From Chloroflexota bacterium (GTDB lineage: Bacteria; Chloroflexota; Anaerolineae; Anaerolineales; UBA11657), in contig QWRL01000001.1 of the NCBI GenBank assembly GCA_003670425.1, positions 1-48,559 of the forward strand: DNA of 48,559 bases. Reading direction: 5' to 3'. The position numbers and the translations under genes are program-made. This document shows positions 31,509 to 40,570 of the stretch, piece by piece. Position 1 is the stretch's first letter. Each line of letters opens with the position of its first letter. Below the pieces are notes generated by a model. It did not search any database and was not told the origin of the DNA. It saw nothing but the letters and a program-made list of their open reading frames with translations.

Positions 31509-32447
31509 ATGGTCAATAAACAATCTGCGATGGAAACCAAGCTGCAGCTTTGCCGTTACTTTTTGCCGGGCAGTGGCGCGCGGCTGGCGGCCGTGCGCGC
31601 CGGGCAGGTGTATGACCTGACGGCCAGCCACCAACCGGGCCTGGCAACGCTGAACGCATGGATGCAATTTGTTTTGCGTGAAGGGCTGGCGCGCGCAATT
31701 GAACTACTGCACTCTACAGTCAGTGGCGCACAGCCTGCGGCGCGCTGGGCAGACTTGCTGGTTGCGCCGGACGCAAACCGGCCGCACCTTTTGGCGCCGC
31801 TTGACGAGCAGGAGGTGTGGGCTGCTGGTGTAACGTATCGGCGCAGCGCCGAGGCGCGCGAGGAAGAGGCGCACAACATCGGTGTCTACGACAAGGTTTA
31901 TAGCGCGGAGCGCCCGGAAATTTTTATGAAGGCCACGCCACAGCGCGTGGTGGGACCGCACGCGCCGGTGCGCATCCGCGGCGATTCTTTTTGGAATGTG
32001 CCCGAGCCCGAGCTGACGGTTGTGTTTGCGCCTGATATGCAGGTGGTGGGCTACACCGTTGGCAATGACATGTCGTCCCGCGATATTGAAGGCGCCAACC
32101 CGCTCTATTTGCCGCAAGCCAAAATTTACACGGGCAGTTGCGCGCTCGGGCCGGCCATCACGCTGCTGCCTGACCTTGACTTGCAGCCCGGCGCAACCAT
32201 CGGGCTGCGCATCGAGCGGGCCGGGGCTGCCGTGTTTGTTGGCGAGACTAGCACGCGCGAGATGAAGCGCACGGTTGCGGAGCTGGGCGGCTACCTGGGG
32301 CGCTACAACGCATTTCCTGCGGGTGTCTTCCTCATGACGGGCACCGGCCTAGTGCCGCCGGATGACTTCACACTGCAGCCCGGCGACGATGTGCAGATCA
32401 CCATCGGCGGCATCGGCATGCTGCGCAATCTGGTGTTGGGCGGGTAG
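31509..32447 (+). CDS. FAH-family dehydratase/hydrolase, AraD1-like
   Basis: The 312-residue protein has the fumarylacetoacetate hydrolase fold: VWAAGVTYRRSAEAREEE (103-120), ERPEIFMKATPQRVVGP, the metal pair E166-P-E168 in VPEPELTVVF and D187 in GNDMSSRDIEG, then PQAKIYTGSCALGP. The wording of these motifs is closest to the branch containing 2-dehydro-3-deoxy-arabinonate dehydratases (sugar-acid catabolism), but no pentose pathway genes are nearby, so the substrate is uncertain. ATG 31509 or ATG 31530 could be the start. It converges with purA. Confidence 0.85.
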   Translation: MVNKQSAMETKLQLCRYFLPGSGARLAAVRAGQVYDLTASHQPGLATLNAWMQFVLREGLARAIELLHSTVSGAQPAARWADLLVAPDANRPHLLAPLDEQEVWAAGVTYRRSAEAREEEAHNIGVYDKVYSAERPEIFMKATPQRVVGPHAPVRIRGDSFWNVPEPELTVVFAPDMQVVGYTVGNDMSSRDIEGANPLYLPQAKIYTGSCALGPAITLLPDLDLQPGATIGLRIERAGAAVFVGETSTREMKRTVAELGGYLGRYNAFPAGVFLMTGTGLVPPDDFTLQPGDDVQITIGGIGMLRNLVLGG

Positions 32448-32477
32448 GATTAATTCTTCAGCGGCGTTGCAGCGCTG

Positions 32478-33752
32478 CTAAAAATATTCACGCAGCTGGC
32501 GCAGTTGGCTGCGCTCCGGCCCAAACGACAGCAGGCCCACCGGAATTTGCAGGTGGCGTTCGATAAAGGCAACATAGTTTGCGACGCTCGGTGGCAGACG
32601 GTCAGCTCCCAATCCGGCAGCATCTTTCAGGGGTGGCAGCACTTCATATACAGGGCGCACGCGTGCCAGGTCCAAGCCCGGATAGGCCGCATCCAGGCGC
32701 TGCCCATCATATTCATACGCCACACAGGCTTGCAGCGCGGGCAGCCTGGCCAGTACATCCAGCTTGGTGAGTGCGAGTGAGGTGAGATTGCCGGCGCGCA
32801 CGGCGTAGCGCAGCAGCGGCAGGTCCAGCCAGCCGCAGCGCCGCGCCCGGCCGGTGGTGGCGCCGTATTCGCCGCCCAGTTCGCGCAGGGTGTTGCCGGT
32901 TTCGTCCAGCAGTTCGGTGGGGAAGGGGCCGCTGCCGACGCGTGTGGTGTATGCCTTGCACAGGCCAAGCACCGCGTCTGGTGCGCCTTGCATTCCGGCG
33001 CCGGAATATATTCCCGCCAGCCCGGTGCTGGAGGAAGTTACAAACGGATAGGTGCCGTAATCAACATCCAGCAAGATGCCTTGCGCCCCCTCAAACAAAA
33101 TCTTGCGCTGCTCGGATTGCATTTGCTGCAGCAGGCCAAATGTGTCGGCAGCGTAGGGGCGCAGGAACTTTCCCAACTCCAGCAGCGCAGCTGCTTCGTC
33201 TTTGAGTGCGGGATAGTCCACGTGGTACCGCTGCTCAAAAAGCGTTTGCTTCTCATCCAGGACTTGCGCCAGCTGCGCCTGCAGCCGCTTTTCATCCAGC
33301 AGGTCTGCCAGCTTGAGGCTGCGGCGCGAGGCGCGGTCTTCATAAGCCGGGCCGATGCCGCGCCCGGTGGTGCCCAGCTTTACCGCACCCTGTGCCTCGC
33401 GCGCGCCATCCAAGAGGCGGTGATAACTGGTGATGATGTTGCAATGCAGCGAGATCTTCAGGTTGGCGGGGCTGATGGACACGCCCGCAGCCGTCAGGTC
33501 TGCATGCTCTTGCACAAAGCTGCGCGGGTCCAGCACCACACCGTGTCCTATAATGGACAAAGCGTGCGGCGTCATAATACCCGAGGGAACCAGATGGGTC
33601 ACGATTTTGCGGCCATCTACAACAATCGTGTGGCCGGCATTGTTGCCACCCTGAAAGCGCACCACCACATCGCAGCGGCCGGCAAAAAAGTCGGTGACCT
33701 TGCCCTTGCCTTCGTCCCCCCACTGGGCGCCAATGATTGCGAGAGTTTTCAT
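32478..33752 (-). CDS. purA: Adenylosuccinate synthetase
   Basis: PurA joins IMP and aspartate with GTP to give adenylosuccinate, the first step from IMP to AMP. The 424-residue protein shows GAQWGDEGKGK (8-18, catalytic D13), GGNNAGHTI with H41, GTTGRGIGPAYEDR and the KLDVL base-binding motif. Length is normal. ATG 33752 is the family start. It is divergent from purB, which performs the next step, with 65 nt between the starts. Confidence 0.98.
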   Translation of the reverse strand: MKTLAIIGAQWGDEGKGKVTDFFAGRCDVVVRFQGGNNAGHTIVVDGRKIVTHLVPSGIMTPHALSIIGHGVVLDPRSFVQEHADLTAAGVSISPANLKISLHCNIITSYHRLLDGAREAQGAVKLGTTGRGIGPAYEDRASRRSLKLADLLDEKRLQAQLAQVLDEKQTLFEQRYHVDYPALKDEAAALLELGKFLRPYAADTFGLLQQMQSEQRKILFEGAQGILLDVDYGTYPFVTSSSTGLAGIYSGAGMQGAPDAVLGLCKAYTTRVGSGPFPTELLDETGNTLRELGGEYGATTGRARRCGWLDLPLLRYAVRAGNLTSLALTKLDVLARLPALQACVAYEYDGQRLDAAYPGLDLARVRPVYEVLPPLKDAAGLGADRLPPSVANYVAFIERHLQIPVGLLSFGPERSQLRQLREYF

Positions 33753-33817
33753 GATGATTTTGGGCGGCGCGGCCGGTCGCTTACTGCGCCCGTCCGAATT
33801 ATAAGAGGGCGGGCGGC

Positions 33818-35128
33818 ATGATTGAGCGTTACGAGTGTGCGGATGTCGCCCACATTTGGAGCAACTCCGGCAAGTTTGGCTTCTTCCTGCAGGTGGAGAC
33901 CGCGCTGCTGCGGGCGCTGGAAGCTGCCGGCGGATTTGGCGTGCCGGCTGGCGCAGCGGATTTGGTGCAGGCGAAGGCGCGCATAGACGCGGCGCGCATT
34001 GCGCAGCTCGAGCTGCGCACGCAGCACGATGTGGTGGCATTTTGCGAATCGCTGGCGGAGCAGCTGCCGCCCGCGGTTGCGCGCTATGTGCATTTTGGCG
34101 CCACGTCCTCGGACATCATTGATACGGCGCTGGCACTGCAGCTGCGTGCGACGCTGCAAATTGTACAGGCGGAGCTGCAGGCCGTGCTGCGCCAGTTGTG
34201 GCAGCTGGCTGCGCAGAGCGAGGATGTGTTGTGCATCGGACGCTCGCATGGCATGTACGCGGAGCCGATGCTGCTGGCGCAAAAGTGGCTGTCTTTTTAC
34301 GCGGAGCTGCAGCGCCGTGCGGCAGACCTGCAGCGCTACGCAAAGCATGAGCTGACGGCGCAGCTGTCTGGTGCCGTGGGCAACTACACGGTGCTGCCGC
34401 CGCACGTGGAAGCGCTGCTGGCTGCGGAACTGGGCTTGAAGGTGGAGCCGGTGAGCACGCAAATTATTCCGCGCGACCGGCTGGCAAAGCTGGTGGGCAT
34501 CAACGCACTTTATGCGGGCGCGCTTGAACGGCTGGTGACTGAGATCCGGCTGCTGCAGCGCTCGGAGGTGGGTGAAGTGGCTGAGGGGTTTGGTGCGGGA
34601 CAGCGCGGCTCTTCCACCATGCCGCACAAGCGCAATCCGGTGGCAAGCGAAAACCTGACGGGCATCAGCCGCGTGCTGCGCTCGCATGTGGAGATTGCGC
34701 TGCAAAACATTGTGCTGTGGCATGAGCGCGACATCTCACACTCGGCTGCCGAGCGCCTGTACCTGCCGGATAATCTGGGGCTGGTGGTGTACAGCTTGCG
34801 GCGCCTGCAGCAGTTGCTGGCGGACTTGCACATTGACCGGGATGCCATGCGGGCGCGCGTTGCGGCGGCGCCCGGCATGCACTCCAGCTACTATTTGCAC
34901 CAGTTGCTGCAGCGCACAACTGCCAGCCGTGAGGAGTTGTACGCGCGCATCCAGGCGCTCTCGTTTGCAGCGCTGCCTGGCGCTGCGGATTTGGGCGCGC
35001 AGCTGGAGCTGGAATTTAAAGTGCAACTGCCACGCGTGGGCTATGCGGAAATGCTGGCGCACTATCAAACACAATATCAGGCGGTAAAGGCGCGTGTGCA
35101 GCCCCCCGCCGCGGAGCAACAATTATGA
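33818..35128 (+). CDS. purB: Adenylosuccinate lyase
   Basis: PurB releases fumarate from adenylosuccinate to yield AMP, and from SAICAR in IMP synthesis. The 436-residue protein begins MIERYECADVAHIWS and has TSSDIIDTALALQL, GRSHGMYAEP with the catalytic His, and the signature GSSTMPHKRNP at 264-274 with the mobile-loop Ser. A TATAAG box lies 12 nt before the ATG. The stop overlaps the guaC start by 4 bases (ATGA). Confidence 0.97.
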   Translation: MIERYECADVAHIWSNSGKFGFFLQVETALLRALEAAGGFGVPAGAADLVQAKARIDAARIAQLELRTQHDVVAFCESLAEQLPPAVARYVHFGATSSDIIDTALALQLRATLQIVQAELQAVLRQLWQLAAQSEDVLCIGRSHGMYAEPMLLAQKWLSFYAELQRRAADLQRYAKHELTAQLSGAVGNYTVLPPHVEALLAAELGLKVEPVSTQIIPRDRLAKLVGINALYAGALERLVTEIRLLQRSEVGEVAEGFGAGQRGSSTMPHKRNPVASENLTGISRVLRSHVEIALQNIVLWHERDISHSAAERLYLPDNLGLVVYSLRRLQQLLADLHIDRDAMRARVAAAPGMHSSYYLHQLLQRTTASREELYARIQALSFAALPGAADLGAQLELEFKVQLPRVGYAEMLAHYQTQYQAVKARVQPPAAEQQL

Positions 35129-36141
35129 AACAGGCGATCACCTATGACGACGTGCTGCTGGTGCCTTCGTACAACCACTACGAATCGCGCAAGCTGGTGG
35201 ACACCAGTGTGACCGATCGCAGCGGCAAGCTGGGCATGCGGCTGCCGGTGCTCACCGCCAACATGGACACAGTCACCGAGCACGCCATGGCCAACTTCAT
35301 CGGCGAGCGCGGCGGCATGGGCGTGCTGCACCGCTTTATGCCGATTGAACGCAATGTGGCCGAGTACCGCCTGTGCCGCTTTCCAACGGCCGTTTCCGTG
35401 GGCTGTGCCCGCGCCGATGTGGAGCGGGCAAGCGCGCTGCTGGCGGAGGGCGCGCAATACTTTTGCATTGACGTGGCGCATGCGCATGCCAAGTATGTGG
35501 GGCGCACGCTGAAGACCATGCGCGAGCTGGTGGGCGAGAACGCATGCATCATCGCCGGCAACGTGGCCACCTATGCCGGCGCAGACTATCTGGCTTCATG
35601 CGGCGCGGATGTGATCAAGGTGGGCATTGGCGGCGGCGCGGTGTGCACCACGCGCGTGAAGACCGGCTTTGGCGTTCCCAATCTCACCGCGGTGCAGGAG
35701 TGCGCGCGCGTGGACCGCTCGCTGATTGCTGATGGCGGCATCCGCACACCCGGCGATATTGTGAAGGCGCTCGCATTTGGCGCGGACTTTGTAATGGTGG
35801 GCAGCATGCTGGCCGGAACCCGCGTCACGCCGGGTGCGGTCATCAGCCGCATGGTTAACGGCGTCGAGCAAAAGTTCAAGTCTTACCGCGGAATGGCCAG
35901 TGCAGAAGTGCAGGAGGATTTCCACGGCGGCATGGCCGACTGGAAAACGGCTGAGGGAGTGGCGATGGAAGTGGCATATCGCGAAGATGAAGAGGCAATT
36001 GTGGCGGACATTGTGGGCGGGCTGCGCTCCGGCATGACATACGGCGGCGCTGCAACCGTGCGTGAGCTGCAGCGCAAGCTGGATTGGGTGCTGGTGACCG
36101 GCGCTGGCCGCGTTGAAAGTTTGCCGCACCGCCTGCTGTGA
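35125..36141 (+). CDS. guaC: GMP reductase (IMPDH/GMPR family, no CBS domains)
   Basis: The 338-residue barrel has TYDDVLLVPSY at the start, IDVAHAHA, KVGIGGGAVCTTR with nucleophile C174, LIADGGIRTPGDIVKALAFGAD and VGGLRSGMTYGGA. IMP dehydrogenase would carry a CBS pair and an RYF flap after YRGM; this protein has no CBS pair and reads GGMADWKTAEG there, which parallels GGVAEYRAAEG of E. coli GuaC. I therefore call it GMP reductase (GMP + NADPH to IMP + NH3), with a CBS-less IMPDH as the alternative. It is translationally coupled to purB. Confidence 0.75.
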   Translation: MKQAITYDDVLLVPSYNHYESRKLVDTSVTDRSGKLGMRLPVLTANMDTVTEHAMANFIGERGGMGVLHRFMPIERNVAEYRLCRFPTAVSVGCARADVERASALLAEGAQYFCIDVAHAHAKYVGRTLKTMRELVGENACIIAGNVATYAGADYLASCGADVIKVGIGGGAVCTTRVKTGFGVPNLTAVQECARVDRSLIADGGIRTPGDIVKALAFGADFVMVGSMLAGTRVTPGAVISRMVNGVEQKFKSYRGMASAEVQEDFHGGMADWKTAEGVAMEVAYREDEEAIVADIVGGLRSGMTYGGAATVRELQRKLDWVLVTGAGRVESLPHRLL

Positions 36142-36193
36142 TGCGGCGGGCTGGCGGGTGTGCGGTACTGTATTGCTTCAATGAACAGGGCGC

Positions 36194-37249
36194 GTGACCG
36201 GACCGATGCCGGCTAATTTGCAGCCGCTAGCCGGTGCGGAGCGCGCTGCGGCGCTGGGTTTGCTGCGGGGTGTACGGCCGGCCAGCCGCCCGTGTTTTAG
36301 CGGGCTGTGCAGCGTAACTGCAGCCGGGCTGGCGCGCAGTGGCGCGCACTTTAGCGCTGTGCATGCGGATGCGCACAAGCTGGCTGCCGCTGCAGCCACT
36401 AGCCGGGATGTGTTCGGAATGGCATCGGTGAGTGTGCCGCTGGACTTGTGCGTGGAAGCCGAGGCGCTTGGCGCGCAGGTGGATTTTTGTGCGGGCGCCG
36501 AGCCGGCGCAGTACGCGCGTGTGCCGCAATTTCCGCTCACAAAACTTTCGCAACTTCAAATTGACCCGCGCCCGGTGGCTGAGCTGGGGCGCGTGAGCGT
36601 GGTGGCGCAGGCTATCCGCTTGCTGGTGCAAAGCGTGGGGCAGCAAGCGCTGGTGGGTGCGTGGGTGCCCGGCCCGTTTACCCTCGCACTTTATTTGGTG
36701 GATGGTGACGCCTTGCTAAACCAAATTGTTGAGGAGCCGGCAGCGGTCAGTGCCGGCCTGCAGCAGCTGGCTGATTTTATTGCGCGCGTGGCGCGCGTGT
36801 ATCTGGCTGCCGGCGCAGACTTCATTACTGTGCATGAGATGGGCGGCTCGCCGGGCTACGTGGGCCTGCGCACTTTTCGGCGGGTGGTGCAGGCACCACT
36901 GCAGCAGCTGCTGCAAGCGCTGCCAGCCCCGCGCGTGCTGAGCATGTGCGGCAAGCTGGATGCAGCCCTCGGTTTGCTTGCCGGGCTGGCGGCCGAGGCC
37001 ATCAACATCGACCACCTGACGGATGCCGCCGCGGCGCGCGCTGCGCTGGCACCCGGGCAGCTGCTGTTTGGCAACATTGATCCGGCAGGTGTGCTGGCGC
37101 ACGGCACGCCCGCACAGGTGCAGCAGGCGGTGCTGGCTGCTGCCGAACATGTGGACGCGATCTGGCCCGGCTGCGATTTGGATTTGAGCGCGCCGGATGC
37201 GAACCTGCTGGCCATGGTTGCGGCAGCGCGCCAGCTGCCTCCAAATTAA
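36194..37249 (+). CDS. Uroporphyrinogen decarboxylase-fold protein, MtaA/CmuA-like
   Basis: The 351-residue protein has the URO-D/methylcobalamin:CoM methyltransferase layout: LLRGVRPASRPCFSG, FGMASVSVPLDLCVEAEALG (an MtaA-like phrase), VPGPFTLALYLV, INIDHLTDA and FGNIDPAGVLAHGTP, ending GCDLDLSAPDANLLAMV. It lacks the PLMRQAGR motif of true HemE. Family members bind zinc through HxC and a later C; here the segment is L-S-M-C-G, so the His appears replaced by Ser, while the second Cys (GCDLD) is present. A corrinoid methyltransferase role is therefore uncertain. GTG 36194 follows AGGG; ATG 36206 is the alternative. Confidence 0.75.
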   Translation: MTGPMPANLQPLAGAERAAALGLLRGVRPASRPCFSGLCSVTAAGLARSGAHFSAVHADAHKLAAAAATSRDVFGMASVSVPLDLCVEAEALGAQVDFCAGAEPAQYARVPQFPLTKLSQLQIDPRPVAELGRVSVVAQAIRLLVQSVGQQALVGAWVPGPFTLALYLVDGDALLNQIVEEPAAVSAGLQQLADFIARVARVYLAAGADFITVHEMGGSPGYVGLRTFRRVVQAPLQQLLQALPAPRVLSMCGKLDAALGLLAGLAAEAINIDHLTDAAAARAALAPGQLLFGNIDPAGVLAHGTPAQVQQAVLAAAEHVDAIWPGCDLDLSAPDANLLAMVAAARQLPPN

Positions 37250-37262
37250 CAGGCACCCTTTA

Positions 37263-37352
37263 TTGTTGTCAGCGCTGGCCGAAGGCGCGCAGCTGTTTGA
37301 TGAGCTGCTAGCCGCCCCCGAAATTGTGAAGTGCGTGCTGAACTTTAGCTGA
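37263..37352 (+). CDS. Possible 29-residue peptide or gene remnant
   Basis: Between the URO-D-like gene and the permease a short open frame from TTG encodes LLSALAEGAQLFDELLAAPEIVKCVLNFS, which reads like an amphipathic protein fragment rather than random sequence. There is no ribosome site. It could be a decayed gene end, a microprotein or chance. Low confidence; otherwise I see nothing in this 115-nt gap. Confidence 0.15.
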   Translation: MLSALAEGAQLFDELLAAPEIVKCVLNFS

Positions 37353-37364
37353 GCGCAGCGCGCC

Positions 37365-39869
37365 TTACTGTTTGCGCAGCAAAGCCGCCGGCGAAACCTG
37401 CGAAAGCTGGCGGGCGGCCAGCACCGCCACGGCTGTGGCGGCGATGAACAAAAATACCACGGCGCCAATCACCAGCGGCGAGAAGAAGTACTGCGTGAAC
37501 TCAAACAGCGTGCGGTTCAGCACCAGCACCGTCACATGTGAAATCACCACGCCCAGCACTGCGGCAAATGTGAGGCCGGCCAGCGACTCGCGCACAAACA
37601 ACCCGAACAGCAGCGGGCGCGGCGCGCCCACTGCTGTGAAGACCAGCATGTCATTGGTGCGCTCGCGCACGGCCGCAGCCAGCAGCGAAACAGTCATCAA
37701 CAGGCCCAGTACAAAAGCCGGCACCGCGGCAGCAGCCACCGCCGCGCCCAGCAGCGTCACAACGCGCGTCACCAGCTCAATGATGTCCGCCGTGGGCAAC
37801 GCAGACACATTCGGGTAGCGCTCCACCAGATTTGAAATCAATCCATTGATCTCCGCCGGCGGCAGGAAGCCATAGCCGAAGGCCGAGCGTGGAAAATCTG
37901 CAAGCACCTCCGGCGAGTAGACGAGGAAGAAAAATGGCAGGCCGCCATCCGCCTGCACGCTGCGCAGGCTGGTAACTTTGGCGGTAACCGGAAAGCCCTG
38001 CACCAAAAATGTGAGCGTCGAGCCCAGCAAAATGTTTGCGCGCTCGGCAAAATCGCGCTCCACCGAAATCTCGCCGCGGCCGCTGGCGCCGTGCCAGGTG
38101 CCGGCCGTGATCTCTTCGCCGGCAATTAATTCAGTGCGATACGTGAGGTTGAATTCGCGCGTTAGTTCATGGTTGTGCTTGTCGCCAAGTTCCTGGATCT
38201 TGACGCCGTCGCGCTCGATAAAACGCCCGCGCACCACCGGAAACATGCGCCAGCTTTCGCCCACCATTGCGGCCACGCCCTGCTCCTGGTCCGGCTGCAC
38301 ATCCAGCAGGTAGAGGTTGGGCGCATCTGCCCGGAACTGGCCGCGCAGGTTGCCAAGCACATTTGCCTCCAGCAAGATGATGGTTGAGACGGCAGCCACG
38401 GCAATTGCCAGCGATGCCACGGCCGAGGTGAACACTGGCCCTTGATGGTGCACGAAGGCGATGATGGCCCGCACCTGAAAGCGAAACCGGGCGCGGTGCT
38501 TGTGCAGCAACTTCACCAGCGTGTGCGTGAGCAGTGCAATTCCGGCAAAGCCACCCAGGATAACGGCAACAGCCGTGCCCGCAACGCCTGCGCTGCCGGT
38601 CAGGCGCCACACGCCGGCGCCAATCGCCACCAGCGAGAGCGCCAGAAAGGGCAGCTCATGCATGGCTGTGGAAACAGCAGCGGACTGTGAGTAGCCCCCC
38701 AGTAAAATTTTGGGCTCGGTGCGCGAGATGCGCACCAGAAAACCCAGCCCGGCCATAAGTGCCAGCGCCAGCGAAAAGAGCGTCACCTCCGGAATGTTGG
38801 CGGTGAGCACATCCGGCTGCAGTGTGCGTTCGAGCAGCTGGGAAACATACGGCAGCGCAGCCGCTGCGCCAATGTTGCCCAGCAGCGCGCCCGCCGCGCC
38901 GCCCGCCAGCGCCACCGCGGCGATGATCACCGCAAAGATGGCTGCCAGCGCGCGCCGTGCAATGCCCAGCGCGCGCATGATGGCTGCGGTGCGCGTCAAT
39001 GCTGCCAGCAGGTAAGCCAGATTTACGCGGATGTTCACCGCAGCCAGAAAGAGCGCCAGCACAATCACGGTGAAGAAGAAGCGCTGGCCGGCTTCTGTGG
39101 CGCGCAGCAAATTCTCCGGCCCGCGCGTGGCAACCGCCACCTGCGCGCCATCGGCCAGGAAGTGCTCCTCAATGCGCTGTGTGAGCTGCGCTTCCGCGCT
39201 GCGCCGCAGGCCGGCTGGAAAGCGCAGCAGCAATTTATTGCTGACGCGGCTGTTCTCGCGCGTGATGCCGGTGCGCAACCAGCCCGCCTCCGTGGCCAGC
39301 AGCGGCGGGCCGAGGCGGAAGCCGCTGCCCATCTCGTCCGGCTCGCGCACAATAATGTTTTCCACAATGAAGCTGCTGTCGCCAACCATGATTGTGTCGC
39401 CGACCGCTGCGCCCAAACGGCGCGCCAGCAGCTGGCTGGCAAAAATTCCGCGCGGGGAGGGCAGCTGCGGCAGCGCCTGCTCCAGTTGCAATGCGCCATA
39501 CAACGGGTACGCACCGTCCGCAATTTTTGCGCTGGCCAGCGCAGTCGGGCTCGTGCCGTCGGCGCGCACCAGTTTCGGGTTTGTGCTGCGCGTCATCACC
39601 AGCATTTCGGTGGTGCGTGCCAGCAGCACGCCGGCTGCGCGCGCTTCTAAGATTACGGGGTCGGTGTCTGCATCCACGCGCGTGGAGGAAGAGATGGAAA
39701 CATCGCCGCCAATCAACACGTTGCTTTCGGCGCGCAGAAAACGCTCGGTGCTTTGCACAATGCCAAGCACTGCCGCCAGCGCAAACGCGCCCACCGCCAG
39801 CGAGAGGCCGGTGATCAGCAGGCGCGCTGCATTGCGGCGCAGTATGCGCACTGCCAGCCGCACAATCAT
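37365..39869 (-). CDS. ABC transporter permease, FtsX/YbbP type
   Basis: The 834-residue membrane protein has an N-terminal helix (LLITGLSLAVGAFALAAVLG), a large extracytoplasmic domain, a first group of three helices (about 265-380), further helices at about 405-445 and 480-510, a second extracytoplasmic domain, and three C-terminal helices (about 700-830). The duplicated FtsX arrangement matches YbbP-like and LolCE/MacB-type mechanotransmission permeases, which move lipids or control envelope enzymes rather than import solutes. Its start overlaps the ATPase stop by 4 bases. The SGNH esterase gene next door parallels tesA-ybbA-ybbP of E. coli. Confidence 0.9.
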   Translation of the reverse strand: MIVRLAVRILRRNAARLLITGLSLAVGAFALAAVLGIVQSTERFLRAESNVLIGGDVSISSSTRVDADTDPVILEARAAGVLLARTTEMLVMTRSTNPKLVRADGTSPTALASAKIADGAYPLYGALQLEQALPQLPSPRGIFASQLLARRLGAAVGDTIMVGDSSFIVENIIVREPDEMGSGFRLGPPLLATEAGWLRTGITRENSRVSNKLLLRFPAGLRRSAEAQLTQRIEEHFLADGAQVAVATRGPENLLRATEAGQRFFFTVIVLALFLAAVNIRVNLAYLLAALTRTAAIMRALGIARRALAAIFAVIIAAVALAGGAAGALLGNIGAAAALPYVSQLLERTLQPDVLTANIPEVTLFSLALALMAGLGFLVRISRTEPKILLGGYSQSAAVSTAMHELPFLALSLVAIGAGVWRLTGSAGVAGTAVAVILGGFAGIALLTHTLVKLLHKHRARFRFQVRAIIAFVHHQGPVFTSAVASLAIAVAAVSTIILLEANVLGNLRGQFRADAPNLYLLDVQPDQEQGVAAMVGESWRMFPVVRGRFIERDGVKIQELGDKHNHELTREFNLTYRTELIAGEEITAGTWHGASGRGEISVERDFAERANILLGSTLTFLVQGFPVTAKVTSLRSVQADGGLPFFFLVYSPEVLADFPRSAFGYGFLPPAEINGLISNLVERYPNVSALPTADIIELVTRVVTLLGAAVAAAAVPAFVLGLLMTVSLLAAAVRERTNDMLVFTAVGAPRPLLFGLFVRESLAGLTFAAVLGVVISHVTVLVLNRTLFEFTQYFFSPLVIGAVVFLFIAATAVAVLAARQLSQVSPAALLRKQ

Positions 39870-40534
39870 CGGCCGGGCTCCGCGGTCAGCACACCGTTGT
39901 CCAGGCGCATGATGCAGTCGGCATGGCGCGCAAACTCCGTGTCGTGCGTCACCAGCACCAGCGTCTTTTTGCGCTCACGCACGCCCTGCAGCAGCAGCGC
40001 AGTAATTTCGCTGCCGGTGCTGCGGTCCAGGTTGCCGGTCGGCTCATCCGCAAAGAGAATGGGCGTGTCCTGCGCCAGCGCGCGCGCAATGGCCACGCGC
40101 TGCTCTTCGCCGCCGGAAAGCTGGCCGGGCAGGTGGTGCAGGCGGTGGCTCAGCCCCACGGAGTGCAGCGCATCCGCAGCCACTGCGCGCGCCGTGGTGC
40201 CGCGGATTTCAAGCGGCAGCATCACATTCTCCAGTGCGGTGAAGGCGGGCACCAGCTCAAAAGACTGGAACACAATTGCCAGCTGGCGGTTGCGCAGCTG
40301 TGCCAGCTCGCTCTCGGTTAGCGCCGTTGCATCGCGGCCGTTCAACACCAGCCGGCCGGAGTCGGCCCGGTCCATGCACGCCATCACGGACAATAGCGTG
40401 GATTTGCCGGAGCCGGATGCGCCCACAATTGCCACCGATGCGCCCGCTGCAACTTCCAAGTTTACGCCGCGCAGCACATCCACAACCGTGGCGCCTTGGC
40501 GATATGATTTCATTATGTTGGATAGTTGGATCAT
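39866..40534 (-). CDS. ABC transporter ATP-binding protein, YbbA/LolD type
   Basis: The 222-residue ATPase has Walker A GASGSGKST (38-46), Q-loop FQSFEL, signature LSGGEEQRVAIARAL and Walker B ILFADEPTGNLD, followed by the H-loop VTHD. It belongs to the MacB/LolD/YbbA class and pairs with the FtsX-type permease downstream (4-base overlap). A TACACT box 8 nt upstream of the ATG points to a leaderless message. It is divergent from the SGNH esterase. Confidence 0.94.
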   Translation of the reverse strand: MIQLSNIMKSYRQGATVVDVLRGVNLEVAAGASVAIVGASGSGKSTLLSVMACMDRADSGRLVLNGRDATALTESELAQLRNRQLAIVFQSFELVPAFTALENVMLPLEIRGTTARAVAADALHSVGLSHRLHHLPGQLSGGEEQRVAIARALAQDTPILFADEPTGNLDRSTGSEITALLLQGVRERKKTLVLVTHDTEFARHADCIMRLDNGVLTAEPGR

Positions 40535-40542
40535 AGGTTGCG

Positions 40543-40548
40543 AGTGTA
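40543..40548 (-). promoter_or_regulatory. -10 box of the ABC ATPase gene
   Basis: The minus strand reads TACACT, 8 nt upstream of the ATG at 40534, so transcription should begin at or within 2 nt of the start codon. No clear -35. The bases TACACTCGCAA resemble TATACTCGCAA at the MBL gene. Confidence 0.45.
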
Positions 40549-40570
40549 CCGTTTTGAATGGTGGCACGCT

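Noticed and set aside
35125..36141. IMP dehydrogenase (guaB) call for the CBS-less barrel.
   Set aside because: The flap region lacks the RYF motif and matches the GMP reductase pattern GGxAxxxxAEG; kept only as an alternative.
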